Assembly: GCF_000424325.1 (NCBI RefSeq)
Contig: NZ_AUJR01000013.1
Location: 39,903 to 103,902, forward strand
Direction: 5' to 3'
DNA: 64,000 nt
Source of the DNA: [Clostridium] clostridioforme AGR2157
GTDB taxonomy: Bacteria; Bacillota; Clostridia; Lachnospirales; Lachnospiraceae
Under the pieces are notes generated by a model. The model saw only the letters and a list, made by a program, of their open reading frames with translations, was not told the origin of the DNA and made no database searches. The position numbers were made by a program, and so were the translations under genes. Each line of letters opens with the position of its first letter. Position 1 is the first letter of the stretch. Of the stretch, positions 26,469-35,703 are shown piece by piece.

Positions 26469-27659
26469 TTACAGCATCGACGAGTACATGTTAAATACAG
26501 GCATCATGATGGCCATGACCACACTTCCCACCACCAGGGCAAGTATGAGAATCATGGCTGGCTCCAGAAGCGCAATCATCTGGTTGACCGCCCTGGCTGC
26601 CGCCTTTTCATAAAAACTTCCCGCATCCTCCAGCACCATATCCAATGCACCGGATTCCTCTCCCGCTGCCACCATGGAGATGAGCACCGGCTGGAACAGA
26701 TTCAGCTCCTCCAACGCCTGCGACAGCATCACACCTCCTTTTAAGCTCTCCGCGGCCTGGGCCAGCCCTTTCTCCACATATGAGTTTCCCATTACCCGCC
26801 CCACCGTGTGCATGGCATCCAGAATTCCAATCCCGCTTCCGTAAAGCACGGCAAAGGCAGATGCAAAACGGGATGTATATACGGTTCTTAAAAGTTTTCC
26901 TATAATTGGAGTATACAGCACAGCCCGGTCTGCCTGCAGCCGGACGGAAGGACATTTTAGAATCCCCTTGAACAGGGCCATCAATACCAGAATAAGCATA
27001 ATGTAAAGAAACCCGCTGCTGCGGAGGCTGAAACTGAGCCTCATCATCATCCGGGTCATCCAGGGCAGTTCCTGCTCCTGCAGCATGGAGGCAAACTGCG
27101 GAAGAACCATGGTCAGCATAAATACAGCCGCTATCACGGTAATGGAAAACAATATGACCGGATAGGTCATAGCCGCCCGCACCCTTCCATTTAACTCTTC
27201 CTCCCGGCCGTAGTACTCCGCCATCTTATGAAGCAGTTCATCCAGTCTTCCGCTGGACTCGCCCGTGCGCGTCATATAAACCAGCAGATTAGGAAATACT
27301 CCTTTCATCTCCTCCATGGCCTCTGACAAGGTACGTCCCTTATGAATGCTCTCCCTGAGTCCGGCAAGGGCCGCCTTTAGAGTCTTATCCCTGGCAGACC
27401 CGGCACTCACCTCCAGGGCCCTGGACAGCGGCACTCCGGCTGTCAGCATGGCTGCTATCTGTCTGCACAACAGCGGAAGCTGTCTTTGGTTCAATTTTGC
27501 CGGAAGAGCCGCGGACGTCCTCTCCTGGGAACTGTATTCATAGCAATAGAGTCCCTGGGATTTGAGTATGGCAAAAAGAGCCCTGCCGCTGTCTGCCTCC
27601 TCGGTTCCACAGTGAACTCTGCCATCTTCACTTTTCGCCTTGTATCTGTAACGCGGCAT
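26469..27659 (-). CDS. pilC: Pilus assembly / type II secretion membrane platform protein (PilC/GspF)
   Basis: 396 residues with two T2SSF domains (about 65-190 and 265-390), each ending in membrane segments. Motifs include AAMLTAGVPLSRALEVSA, MTRTGESSGRLDELL and VAAGEESGALDMVL. It is the inner-membrane platform on which the PilB ATPase acts. It is the first gene of the run pilC, pilMN, pilO and three minor components. GGGGAAGGGAG precedes the ATG. Confidence 0.95.
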   Translation of the reverse strand: MPRYRYKAKSEDGRVHCGTEEADSGRALFAILKSQGLYCYEYSSQERTSAALPAKLNQRQLPLLCRQIAAMLTAGVPLSRALEVSAGSARDKTLKAALAGLRESIHKGRTLSEAMEEMKGVFPNLLVYMTRTGESSGRLDELLHKMAEYYGREEELNGRVRAAMTYPVILFSITVIAAVFMLTMVLPQFASMLQEQELPWMTRMMMRLSFSLRSSGFLYIMLILVLMALFKGILKCPSVRLQADRAVLYTPIIGKLLRTVYTSRFASAFAVLYGSGIGILDAMHTVGRVMGNSYVEKGLAQAAESLKGGVMLSQALEELNLFQPVLISMVAAGEESGALDMVLEDAGSFYEKAAARAVNQMIALLEPAMILILALVVGSVVMAIMMPVFNMYSSML

Positions 27660-27700
27660 GGCTCCCTTCCCCTTTCCATAACGGTTTCATATGTACAAAA

Positions 27701-27734
27701 CCGGCTTTATCTGATATATGTCAGACAAAGCCGG
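27701..27734 (-). terminator. Intrinsic terminator of the DUF4250 gene
   Basis: A 14-bp stem with one mismatch (27701-27714 with 27721-27734; core CCGGCTTT/AAAGCCGG and TCTGA/TCAGA) and a 6-nt loop. On the minus strand it is followed by TTTT. It sits between the DUF4250 gene and pilC. Confidence 0.85.
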
Positions 27735-27759
27735 CCGCAAAACACTTATATATGATTTA

Positions 27760-27939
27760 TTAACGGAAAATATTCTGAGCCGGCTCATATTGGTAGCCAA
27801 TACCAGACAGTACAGATATAATCCTGGACTTATCCGCATCCAATGCCTGGCACATCTCGTCCAGAGAACTGTAATTGTCACGGAGCTGTGTGTTTACATA
27901 ACTCAGCAAAATAACTGGGTCTTTCGGAATGGTACTCAC
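27760..27939 (-). CDS. DUF4250 domain small protein
   Basis: 59 residues from a GTG start, beginning STIPKDPVILLSYVNTQLRD and ending GYQYEPAQNIFR. This matches the small DUF4250 family of Clostridia (xxPKDPVxLLSxVNxKLRDxY) over its whole length. It has no ATG, so simple ORF scans miss it. AGG lies eight bases upstream of the GTG. It has its own promoter at 28044-28072 and its own terminator. The function is unknown; the compact helical family resembles a small DNA-binding or regulatory protein only in size. Confidence 0.85.
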   Translation of the reverse strand: MSTIPKDPVILLSYVNTQLRDNYSSLDEMCQALDADKSRIISVLSGIGYQYEPAQNIFR

Positions 27940-28043
27940 AATTTCTACCTGCTTTCTATTACCTCATATTGATTCAATTAACATCAAATACCCTACATCT
28001 AGTCCTATTCCTGCTATAGGTACTCCGGCTTTCAGCAGAAACG

Positions 28044-28072
28044 ATTATATCACCTGCAAGTAACGTTTTCAA
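28044..28072 (-). promoter_or_regulatory. Sigma-A promoter of the DUF4250 gene
   Basis: On the minus strand: TTGAAA (28072-28067), 17 bp, TATAAT (28049-28044). It lies about 105 bp upstream of the GTG start, leaving a leader of roughly 100 nt. The rest of the 311-bp gap (27940-28250) shows only this promoter and the clpB terminator. Confidence 0.75.
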
Positions 28073-28176
28073 CATAAAGTTAGGGTATTTTCCCTACTTT
28101 TTTCGTCATCACCGGAAGTTGATTGAATTATGTTTCTCTATTAGAAGTATTCTGAAAAATACCTCCTATTTTATGG

Positions 28177-28213
28177 AAAAAATAAGGGAAAGAACCTGTT
28201 TGCGCAGATTCCC
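28177..28213 (-). terminator. Predicted terminator of clpB
   Basis: An imperfect hairpin (GGGAA 28186-28190 with TTCCC 28209-28213; CTG/CAG inside), followed on the minus strand by a TTATTTTTT run. It is 38 bp beyond the clpB stop. Confidence 0.6.
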
Positions 28214-28250
28214 TCCCTCACCTGTATCTTCATTATATACTTATCTAAAA

Positions 28251-30842
28251 TCATTCCACATATGCAATCAGCCGTGTTTTGTCCTCATCCACATCTATGA
28301 CAATGGTGCTTCCTTCACGGACTCCGTCACCCAGTATAATTCTTGCTGCCAGGGTCTCCACATTCTTCTGGAGATAACGCTTCAGGGGACGGGCACCATA
28401 TGCCGGGTCATATCCCTTATCCGTAACGAATTCCTTGGCTCCCGCTGTCAGCTCTATGGTCAGTTCCCTGTCAGCCAGACGTTTATTCAGGTCAGCCACA
28501 CAGAGATCCACGATTCTTCCGATATCCTCCCTGGTTAACGGCTTGAAGAGTATGGTTTCATCCAAACGGTTTAAGAACTCCGGCCTGAAATGGGCGCGAA
28601 GCTCATTCATCACCGCGTTTTCCACCTCCGGCCTGATGTTTCCGTTTTCATCAATTCCCTCCAGCAAATACTGGGATCCGATGTTGGAGGTCAGGATAAT
28701 GATGGTATTCTTAAAGTCCACGGTCCTGCCCTGGGAATCCGTGATACGTCCATCGTCCAGTACCTGTAAGAGTACGTTGAACACATCCGGGTGGGCCTTC
28801 TCCACCTCGTCAAACAGTACCACGCTGTATGGTTTGCGGCGCACGGCCTCTGTCAGCTGTCCTCCCTCGTCATATCCCACGTATCCCGGAGGCGCTCCGA
28901 TAAGACGTGACACGGAATGTTTCTCCATGTACTCACTCATGTCAATCCGCACCATGTTGGATTCGTCGTCAAACAATGCCTCTGCAAGGGCTTTGGCCAG
29001 CTCCGTCTTACCTACGCCGGTGGGCCCCAGGAACAGGAAGGAGCCAATTGGCTTGGTGGGGTCCTTGATGCCTGCCTTGGAACGGATGATGGACTGGGTC
29101 ACCAGCTGCACGCCTTCATCCTGGCCCACCACACGTTTGTGAAGAACCTCATCCAGATGCAGGGTCTTGCTTCTCTCGCTCTCTGTCAGCTTGGCAACCG
29201 GGATTCCGGTCCATTTGGATACGATTCTTGCAATCTCATCCTCTGATACGCTCTCCCTCACAAGGCTTAAGTCCTCATTCCGGATGCGTTCCTCTTCCGC
29301 CTGCAGCTCCTTTTGAAGCTCCGGCAGCCTGCCATACTGCAGTTCCGCCGCCTTATTCAGGTCATACTTCTGCTGTGCGTCCTGAATCTCCCTGTTTACG
29401 CTCTCTATCTCTTCCCTGAGGGCGGAGAGGCGGTCCACACTGGCCTTCTCATTCTCCCACTGGGCCTTCCTGGACGCAAACTCATCGTGAAGCTCAGCCA
29501 GCTCCTTCTGGAGGTCAGCCAGACGGTCCTGGCTCAGACGGTCTGTTTCCTTCTTAAGGGCTGCTTCTTCTATCTCCATCTGCATGATTTTCCTGGACAT
29601 CTCATCCAGCTCCGCAGGCATGGTATCCATCTCTGTCTTAATCATGGCGCAGGCTTCATCCACCAGGTCAATGGCCTTATCCGGCAGGAAACGGTCGGTA
29701 ATATACCGGTCGGACAAGGTGGCAGCGCTCACCAGAGCAGAGTCTGTTATCTTCACTCCATGGAACACCTCATAGCGCTCCTTAAGCCCCCTCAGTATGG
29801 ATATGGTATCCTCCACCGTGGGTTCATCCACCATCACCGGCTGGAATCTTCGCTCCAGCGCCGCGTCCTTCTCTATATACTGGCGGTACTCATTGAGGGT
29901 GGTGGCGCCGATACAGTGGAGTTCTCCCCTGGCCAGCATGGGCTTTAACATATTGCCCGCATCCATGGAACCCTCTGTCTTGCCTGCCCCCACAATGGTA
30001 TGCAGCTCATCGATGAACAGAATAATCTGCCCGTCGCTCTTTTTCACCTCTTCCAGCACAGCCTTCAGACGTTCCTCAAATTCACCTCTGTACTTGGCTC
30101 CTGCCACCAGGGCGCCCATATCCAAGGCAAACAGCTTCTTATCCTTCAATCCGTCCGGAACATCCCCCCGCACGATTCTCTGGGCCAGGCCTTCCACCAC
30201 GGCTGTTTTGCCCACGCCAGGCTCACCGATGAGCACAGGGTTATTCTTCGTCTTACGGGAGAGGATGCGGATAACATTACGGATCTCGCTGTCACGGCCG
30301 ATTACCGGGTCCAGCTTCTGGTCCCTGGCCCGCTCCACCAGGTCATATCCGTATTTGGCTAATGTGTCATAAGTCGCCTCAGGATTATCGCTGACCACCC
30401 TCTGGTTGCCCCTTACAGTAGAGAGTGACTGAAGGAATGTCTCCCGGGTTATGTTATATAACTTAAATAACGCCTTAATATCCTTATTCGGATGCTTTAA
30501 AAGAGACAGGAACAAATGCTCCACGGATACATATTCGTCACCCATGGCCTTTGCCTCGTCCTCGCCGCTTATGAGCACCTTATTCAAATCACTGCTGATG
30601 TAAAGCTGGCCGCTGCCGCTTACCTTGGGCAGACGCTCCACTGCCTGCTTTGCCTCGTTGGAGAACATATCTCCCTGTATCCCCATCTTTGTAATCAGCT
30701 TAAGAATCAGGCTGTCCTCCAGGGTCAGCAGGCTGTACAGAAGGTGCTGCTCATCAATCTGCTGGTTTCCGTATTCATATGCCAGCTTCTCACAGTTCTG
30801 GACTGCTTCCATTGACTTCTGAGTAAATTTATTAATATTCAT
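28251..30842 (-). CDS. clpB: ATP-dependent disaggregase ClpB
   Basis: 863 residues, normal length. The N-domain covers about 1-145. The first AAA+ domain has Walker [14 protein letters not shown] (near residue 206). The coiled-coil M-domain spans about 410-520. The second AAA+ domain has [16 protein letters not shown] (near 606), and the pore loop [10 protein letters not shown] is present. It rescues aggregated proteins with DnaK. A CIRCE operator and a near-consensus promoter lie upstream, so heat-shock control by HrcA is expected. Confidence 0.97.
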   Translation of the reverse strand: MNINKFTQKSMEAVQNCEKLAYEYGNQQIDEQHLLYSLLTLEDSLILKLITKMGIQGDMFSNEAKQAVERLPKVSGSGQLYISSDLNKVLISGEDEAKAMGDEYVSVEHLFLSLLKHPNKDIKALFKLYNITRETFLQSLSTVRGNQRVVSDNPEATYDTLAKYGYDLVERARDQKLDPVIGRDSEIRNVIRILSRKTKNNPVLIGEPGVGKTAVVEGLAQRIVRGDVPDGLKDKKLFALDMGALVAGAKYRGEFEERLKAVLEEVKKSDGQIILFIDELHTIVGAGKTEGSMDAGNMLKPMLARGELHCIGATTLNEYRQYIEKDAALERRFQPVMVDEPTVEDTISILRGLKERYEVFHGVKITDSALVSAATLSDRYITDRFLPDKAIDLVDEACAMIKTEMDTMPAELDEMSRKIMQMEIEEAALKKETDRLSQDRLADLQKELAELHDEFASRKAQWENEKASVDRLSALREEIESVNREIQDAQQKYDLNKAAELQYGRLPELQKELQAEEERIRNEDLSLVRESVSEDEIARIVSKWTGIPVAKLTESERSKTLHLDEVLHKRVVGQDEGVQLVTQSIIRSKAGIKDPTKPIGSFLFLGPTGVGKTELAKALAEALFDDESNMVRIDMSEYMEKHSVSRLIGAPPGYVGYDEGGQLTEAVRRKPYSVVLFDEVEKAHPDVFNVLLQVLDDGRITDSQGRTVDFKNTIIILTSNIGSQYLLEGIDENGNIRPEVENAVMNELRAHFRPEFLNRLDETILFKPLTREDIGRIVDLCVADLNKRLADRELTIELTAGAKEFVTDKGYDPAYGARPLKRYLQKNVETLAARIILGDGVREGSTIVIDVDEDKTRLIAYVE

Positions 30843-30948
30843 TGCCCATTCCCCTTTCTTCTCTGCCGCCTCTGACCAGATTGCCTGTGTGAATCCTCCG
30901 GGAGCAGCGGCCTACGGAATTGTGCTTTGTCGCCTTTGTTCTAGTCGT

Positions 30949-30977
30949 ACTATAACACATGTTATCAGCACTGTCAA
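30949..30977 (-). promoter_or_regulatory. Sigma-A promoter of clpB
   Basis: Minus strand TTGACA (30977-30972), a 17-bp spacer, TATAGT (30954-30949). The -35 is a perfect consensus and lies inside the CIRCE element, the usual place for HrcA repression. Confidence 0.85.
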
Positions 30978-30991
30978 GGGTCGAGTGCTAA
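30965..30991 (-). promoter_or_regulatory. CIRCE operator (HrcA binding site)
   Basis: Plus-strand TCAGCACTG (30965-30973), 9 bp, GAGTGCTAA (30983-30991). The consensus is TTAGCACTC-N9-GAGTGCTAA. One arm is perfect, the other matches 7 of 9, and the spacer is exactly 9. It overlaps the clpB -35. Confidence 0.88.
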
Positions 30992-31008
30992 TTTTTTTAA
31001 ATAAAAAT

Positions 31009-31044
31009 GCCGCGGCACAGACGTCATTTATCTGTGGCCGCGGC
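31009..31044 (-). terminator. Terminator of the repeat lipoprotein gene
   Basis: A GC-rich hairpin (GCCGCGGC at 31009-31016 with 31037-31044; CAGA/TCTG inside), followed on the minus strand by ATTTTTATTT. It lies 15 bp after the stop codon. Confidence 0.85.
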
Positions 31045-31058
31045 CAGCCGCATAATCT

Positions 31059-31892
31059 TTACTTCACGCCGGTAGCTGTGATTGTCTTGTCCGTAAGGGT
31101 ACCCTTGTAGATAATGGTTGCAGTATCCCCTATCTTCAGTTTGTCAAACATGCCTTCTTTTCCCAGGAAGGTAAACAGGGTATTCTCAGGGTCCACTGTG
31201 TCGATGACCACATAATCCGCCCCAACTTCTGCCACCTTGCCGGAAAGGGTATTGATTTTAGCGTCTTCTGAATCCATGGCATCCTCAGTCACAATTTTGG
31301 TTGCCACCGGTTTGTCGGTATCGTCTTCCAGGTCCCCGTAGTAGGTCACATCCGCCTGTACGCCGGACTTGATGCCGTCCTTTGATACCTTCTGTGCGAT
31401 CTTGGTGTTAAAGGTATATGTACCCTCGTCCGTGGTCAGGGTCAGGGTATTGTCGTCTGCCTTCTCTATGGTTCCCGTGACAATGGCATCCTCCTCAGCG
31501 GCTGCTTCTTCCGCTGCCTCTGCCGCGGCAGATGTAACGATGTCCACTGACTTTGCCTTGGTTGTGTCTGCGGAAAGCTCTCCTGCATATGCAATCTCTA
31601 CCTCATCACCTTCTCCAATGGCATCCGCACCTTCAATCTTGGCCTCAGATACATCAAACTTCGCTTCCTTGCCTGCGTCGTCCTTAACGGTAACCACCTT
31701 ATCAGCTACCTCTCCCACGAAACCATAGAAGTACTCCAGTTCCATATCATCTTCTGCGTCTGCTGATTTCTCTGTCTCAGTCTGTGCTGCTGTAGTAGTT
31801 GGGGCCGCTGTAGTTTCTTTATTGCCGGAAGAACAAGCTGTCATCCCCAATGCAAGCGCCAGGACTGCAACTGCCAAATAGTGTCTCTTCAT
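31059..31892 (-). CDS. Putative lipoprotein with three internal repeats
   Basis: 277 residues. The lipoprotein signal is MKRHYLAVAVLALALGMTAC (Cys20), followed by a Thr/Ala-rich linker. Three units of about 60-65 residues share the pattern G.V..V....V.V.......F.......K..D....GD...I.Y.G.L.D....K: about 56-118, 141-200 and 214-275. They look like small beta-barrels, an inference from the periodic beta pattern and the closing GD...I.Y.G. The function is unknown. The protein encoded at 62272-62886 has the same signal, linker and repeat type, so the two are paralogues. Confidence 0.8.
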   Translation of the reverse strand: MKRHYLAVAVLALALGMTACSSGNKETTAAPTTTAAQTETEKSADAEDDMELEYFYGFVGEVADKVVTVKDDAGKEAKFDVSEAKIEGADAIGEGDEVEIAYAGELSADTTKAKSVDIVTSAAAEAAEEAAAEEDAIVTGTIEKADDNTLTLTTDEGTYTFNTKIAQKVSKDGIKSGVQADVTYYGDLEDDTDKPVATKIVTEDAMDSEDAKINTLSGKVAEVGADYVVIDTVDPENTLFTFLGKEGMFDKLKIGDTATIIYKGTLTDKTITATGVK

Positions 31893-32034
31893 AATAATCT
31901 CCTCTTTTCTAAATCATGCTATGTCATATGATATGCCAGGACGGGCAGCATATTCCCCCTGCCGTCGTCCACGTTACATATTACTACGAAAAACACTATT
32001 TTACTATGACTTTTTCTTTAATTTTTCATAAAAT

Positions 32035-32868
32035 TTAAATACTCCCCATTTTTTTGATGGACTCTGATACCAGTTTTCTGAAGAGGGGAGCCATTTTATC
32101 CGATGCCTCCTGGACCTCCCTGTGGGACAAAGGCGCGTCTGTCATACCGCAGGCCAGATTGGATATACAGGAAATACCGCATATCTTCATGCCCATGTGA
32201 TTGGCCGCCACTGCCTCGCAGGCCGTACTCATGCCCACTGCATCCCCGCCCAGTATCCTGCACATCTTTACCTCATACGGACTTTCATAGGCAGGTCCTG
32301 TGAGCTGTACATATACCCCCTCCTGTATCCTGATTCCAAGCTCAAAAGCAGTTGAACGGATGATGTCCCTCAGGTCCTCATCGTATATGTGGCTCATATC
32401 CGGGAACCTTGGTCCCAGCTCCTCCAGATTCGGCCCGATGAGCGGGGAGGGGACAAAGCAGGATATCTGGTCCTTAATGAGCATAAAATCCCCTGCCCCA
32501 TAATCATAATTCACTCCGCCCGCCGCATTGGTCAGAAAGAGGATTTCCGCCCCCATGAGCTTCATAAGCCGAACAGGAAGGACCACATCTGACATGGGAT
32601 AGCCCTCATAATAGTGAACCCGTCCCTGCATCAGCACTGCCGGAACCTCATTTATGCGGGCGAACACAAACCTGCCCTTATGGCCGGGTACCGTAGATAC
32701 AGGAAATCCCTCTATATCACGGTAATCAATGGTTGCCTGGATTTCCAACTGCTCTGCATAGTCGCCAAGGCCGGATCCCAGCACCAGGGCCACCTTAGGT
32801 TCAAAGGGAATCTTATCCTTTATGCTGTAATAGCAGTTTCTCAGCTTGTCATACACAGGATTTGTCAT
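32035..32868 (-). CDS. punA: Purine-nucleoside phosphorylase
   Basis: 277 residues of the trimeric PNP family. The phosphate loop VALVLGSGLGDYAEQL, TNAAGGVN and the purine-binding segment VGMSTACEAVAANHMG are present, as is TGPAYESPYEVK. It splits inosine and guanosine with phosphate into base and ribose-1-phosphate for salvage in the cytoplasm. It appears to be transcribed alone from a promoter at 32917-32946. Confidence 0.95.
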   Translation of the reverse strand: MTNPVYDKLRNCYYSIKDKIPFEPKVALVLGSGLGDYAEQLEIQATIDYRDIEGFPVSTVPGHKGRFVFARINEVPAVLMQGRVHYYEGYPMSDVVLPVRLMKLMGAEILFLTNAAGGVNYDYGAGDFMLIKDQISCFVPSPLIGPNLEELGPRFPDMSHIYDEDLRDIIRSTAFELGIRIQEGVYVQLTGPAYESPYEVKMCRILGGDAVGMSTACEAVAANHMGMKICGISCISNLACGMTDAPLSHREVQEASDKMAPLFRKLVSESIKKMGSI

Positions 32869-32916
32869 ATCTGTTCTCCTTTTCTTACGGGAGCTTATCC
32901 CTCCCTTGTTATGTGA

Positions 32917-32946
32917 AGTATATCATACCTGAGCCATAGGGCTCAA
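32917..32946 (-). promoter_or_regulatory. Predicted promoter of punA
   Basis: Minus strand TTGAGC (32946-32941), 18 bp, TATACT (32922-32917). A small TGAGCC-CTAT-GGCTCA hairpin overlaps the -35 and directly follows the stop of the upstream gene. Confidence 0.5.
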
Positions 32947-33980
32947 CCTTTTATGCGGGGCAGGCATCTTCTTCGGTGTTCCCGCCGGTTCTGCCTGTAC
33001 CACACTGCCAAAAGGGCCAGCAGTCCCACGCTTATGCCTATGAGCCCCGCCCCAACTGTTATGACAAAACCGCTGCGTACCCAGTACCAGAGATTTCCCT
33101 CCCTGCCTTCACCCTGAACCTCCGGTACAGGTACATGGTCTGCCACTTGAGCCGCTTCCGGAGAGACGGGAGAAACCGGGGAAACCTGCCTGTAAACCAT
33201 TTCCAGTTCATGTGTTTCCGGTTCTGTCCAGCTGACTTCCCCCTCATATGCGGCCTCATAGTCTCTTAGGAGCTTTTGGCCCCAGACCATGGCCTGGCGG
33301 CACATTCTTCCCTCCTCATCCTCGTATGACTCCCCTGACCAGTCTGCGGAGAGTATGCGGTACTCCAGAGGAGACAGCCCCATAAACTCCAGCAGCTGCC
33401 CTCCCATGGACACGCAGGTCTCTAAGACCGCATCCCCCGGTATGACCAGGGAACCTCCATGATATTCATCCGCGCCATAGGCGTGGAAGGTGACAGGTGC
33501 CGTAAATCCATCCTGCCATTCCTCCCTTACAATCCGGCTTTCCTTCAGGAACAGGGTTCCCTCTGCCTGATTTCCCGATACATCCTCTTCCAGGGAAATA
33601 GACTCGGGAATCTCTTCAGCTCCTTCCACACCGGTATACACCATCCTCCGTTCCAGACGCTGGCTGACATCCTGTCCCGGAATCGTCAGTATCTCCCAGT
33701 AATCCAGCCTGTACTCCTTTCCATCGCCGTCCCAATACCGGTCAGAGGGTTCCTGGAATTCCCCATCCTCTGCCGTCTCCACGTTCCGGGTAATCCGAAG
33801 CTCTGGGCCGTATCGTTCCCCTTCCTCCGGTTCCTGTTGCGGCATGGCCAGCGCACTGCCTGACAGCCAGAAAACAGCTGCCGTCACGGCAGTCACAGCA
33901 AATACAGCCCTGCCTATTTTCCCCCTTATATTTATCCGTTTTTCCAACGGTATTCTTTTCCCTCTATCTGCCATAAGCAT
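32943..33980 (-). CDS. Secreted, C-terminally anchored protein of unknown function
   Basis: 345 residues. The N-terminus is basic (about 30 residues) and followed by a signal-like helix ending SGSALA, a plausible signal peptidase site. An acidic extracellular domain of about 250 residues contains WDGDGKEYRLDYWEI and VPVPEVQGEG. A C-terminal membrane segment (about 310-332) and the basic tail RQNRREHRRRCLPRIKG follow. I do not recognise the domain. The preceding 170-nt leader has three small hairpins. The gene has its own promoter at 34159-34187. Confidence 0.7.
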   Translation of the reverse strand: MLMADRGKRIPLEKRINIRGKIGRAVFAVTAVTAAVFWLSGSALAMPQQEPEEGERYGPELRITRNVETAEDGEFQEPSDRYWDGDGKEYRLDYWEILTIPGQDVSQRLERRMVYTGVEGAEEIPESISLEEDVSGNQAEGTLFLKESRIVREEWQDGFTAPVTFHAYGADEYHGGSLVIPGDAVLETCVSMGGQLLEFMGLSPLEYRILSADWSGESYEDEEGRMCRQAMVWGQKLLRDYEAAYEGEVSWTEPETHELEMVYRQVSPVSPVSPEAAQVADHVPVPEVQGEGREGNLWYWVRSGFVITVGAGLIGISVGLLALLAVWYRQNRREHRRRCLPRIKG

Positions 33981-34158
33981 TCCTCCCGGCTATCTGCCAT
34001 TTTACAAACTGTAGGAAAACAGAATACAAATCATATGTATATGTCAAGGTGCATAAATGAAAACCGCCTGCTAAAATGGGAATCACGGGTTTCAGAAGGA
34101 AACCTCGTCTCTGTGCTGATGCACAGCCAGATGTCTGAAGAAAACAATCTGTGGTCTT

Positions 34159-34187
34159 ATTATACATAACCTGAGAACAAGAATCAA
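34159..34187 (-). promoter_or_regulatory. Sigma-A promoter ahead of the structured leader
   Basis: Minus strand TTGATT (34187-34182), 17 bp, TATAAT (34164-34159). It would start the leader of the gene at 32943-33980. Confidence 0.65.
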
Positions 34188-34292
34188 GGGCAATTCCCAT
34201 ATTATTCTCCTCATATGAAACAGTTCAGACAGCGCTTCTTCTTGACCGAAAAAAACCGGTCCCGGTCCTCCATTGACCGCGGGCCGGACAAA

Positions 34293-34331
34293 AATACGGT
34301 ATCCCCTCTCCTATAGAAGGAATACCGTATT
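34293..34331 (-). terminator. Terminator of the deacetylase operon
   Basis: AATACGGTAT (34293-34302) pairs with ATACCGTATT (34322-34331), with further GGA/TCC pairs, and runs into TTTTT on the minus strand. A second GC-rich hairpin with a seven-T run follows at about 34249-34285. Confidence 0.85.
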
Positions 34332-34362
34332 AAACTTATCTGTCACTGCACTGTCAGATGAA

Positions 34363-35703
34363 TCACGGTCTGAACTGGCTGTACTTGTGTCCGGGAGCAA
34401 TTCCTCCCCTGTAGGCCGCCAGCTCGCTTACTGTCACCAGCTGATATCCCCGTGCTGTCAGCTCCGGAATCAGCACCACCGCCGCATCTGCTGTCGTACT
34501 GTAGATATCATGCATCAGTATGATATCCCCATCCTTTACCTGGCTCAGCACGGTGTCAATGGTCCTCTGTGCATTCCTGTGCTGCCAGTCTCTGGTATCA
34601 ATGGACCACATGATGGCCGGCATACCCATGGAGCCCAGCACGTTGAGGGACGCTGCATCGATATATCCGCCCGGCGGGCGCATGAGGACAGGTGATACGC
34701 CGCAGACAGCCTGGATCTTCTGGTTGGTGGCACCCACCTGGCTTACGATTCCCTCCGCACCGATTTTAGTCAGATATTTGTGGTCATGGGTGTGGTTGGC
34801 AACCTCGCATCCCTGGTCCGCCATCCGCTTGATGACGCCTGCATTTGCATTAACATTGGAGCCCAGCATGAAGAAAGTTGCCCTTCCTCCATTGGCCTGC
34901 AGGCTGTCCAGTATCCGGCTGGTCACTGATGTCTTAGGTCCGTCGTCAAATGTGAGGGCAATCATGGGCCTGGACGGGTCAATCCCATGGGAAACCACCG
35001 GGTCCGCGGGAATCCCTGCACCCTTAGCCGTGATGGAAGCACGTATGCCGTCCACCCTGAGACCTGCACCCTCCTGTCCGGCGGATGCGCCATTGGCTGC
35101 CCAGTCCGTCCAGGATCCGTTCTGAAGTACTTTATAGTATAAATCATATCCGGCTGCTCCGCCGCCAGTCAGTTCCATGCGTATGGACTCCAGAGGCATG
35201 ACGCCTTCCGCGCCGCCTGTCTCAGCTCCGTCCTCTGCCCAGGAGAGCCATCCGGAACCGCTCAGATTCACCTGATAGCGTATGCCCACCTGCGTACCGG
35301 CCGGAATATTAATCAGATTGGCCCTTATGGCCGTGACCCACGAGTTGACCGGGGCCGAACACATATTGTTGTCAGCCGTGGCCGCGCTCCATCCCTGCTG
35401 CAATATGAAAGCGCTGTAGTTTACCTGGAGGGGCTCCTGGCCCTCCGGCTGGGCTGGCTGGCCGTCCGGCTGCGCTGCCTGCCCCTCCGGCTGTACCGCC
35501 TGACCCTCCGGCTGTACCGCCTGACCCTCCGGCTGGCCTGCCTGGCTATCGGTCTGTGCTGCCACTCCCGGCCCTGTCTGGGCCGACTTTGCCGCACCTA
35601 CCCCCGTGCTTCCGGCCAATGCCGTCATTCCCTGCATACTTAAAATAATTCCGGCTGCCACAACAGCAGCCAGAATCTTTGACTTTTTCCCACATCTGAT
35701 CAT
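34363..35703 (-). CDS. Secreted polysaccharide deacetylase with ChW repeats
   Basis: 446 residues. The signal peptide ends near residue 30 (GMTALA). A low-complexity stretch of QPEGQAV-type repeats (about 55-90) follows. Then come ChW units (clostridial hydrophobic, conserved Trp), for example SGWLSWAEDGAETGG and GSWTDWAANGASAG, at about 95-240. The C-terminal NodB domain has TFDDGP, the metal-binding NHTHDH, the RPPGG motif and LMHD. It probably removes acetyl groups from peptidoglycan or another wall glycan, with the ChW units holding it at the surface. It overlaps the preceding HD gene by four bases; AGGAGA precedes the ATG. Confidence 0.92.
   Translation of the reverse strand: MIRCGKKSKILAAVVAAGIILSMQGMTALAGSTGVGAAKSAQTGPGVAAQTDSQAGQPEGQAVQPEGQAVQPEGQAAQPDGQPAQPEGQEPLQVNYSAFILQQGWSAATADNNMCSAPVNSWVTAIRANLINIPAGTQVGIRYQVNLSGSGWLSWAEDGAETGGAEGVMPLESIRMELTGGGAAGYDLYYKVLQNGSWTDWAANGASAGQEGAGLRVDGIRASITAKGAGIPADPVVSHGIDPSRPMIALTFDDGPKTSVTSRILDSLQANGGRATFFMLGSNVNANAGVIKRMADQGCEVANHTHDHKYLTKIGAEGIVSQVGATNQKIQAVCGVSPVLMRPPGGYIDAASLNVLGSMGMPAIMWSIDTRDWQHRNAQRTIDTVLSQVKDGDIILMHDIYSTTADAAVVLIPELTARGYQLVTVSELAAYRGGIAPGHKYSQFRP

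Larger units (their letters stand above)
33981..34362 (-). other. 382-bp gap: structured leader, promoter and tandem terminators
   Basis: Reading the minus strand: two terminator-like hairpins after the deacetylase gene, then a consensus-like promoter, then a leader of about 170 nt. The leader contains CTGTGC-ATCA-GCACAG (34111-34126), GGTTTC-CTTCT-GAAACC (34088-34104) and CAGA-TG-TCTG (34128-34137). I could not match the leader to a known riboswitch consensus. A 78-codon frame at 33964-34200 overlaps the promoter and looks like chance, although AGGAGA precedes its ATG. Confidence 0.55.

Noticed and set aside
33964..34200. 78-codon frame with AGGAGA before its ATG
   Set aside because: A near-consensus promoter for the next gene lies inside it, and the product has no coding character.
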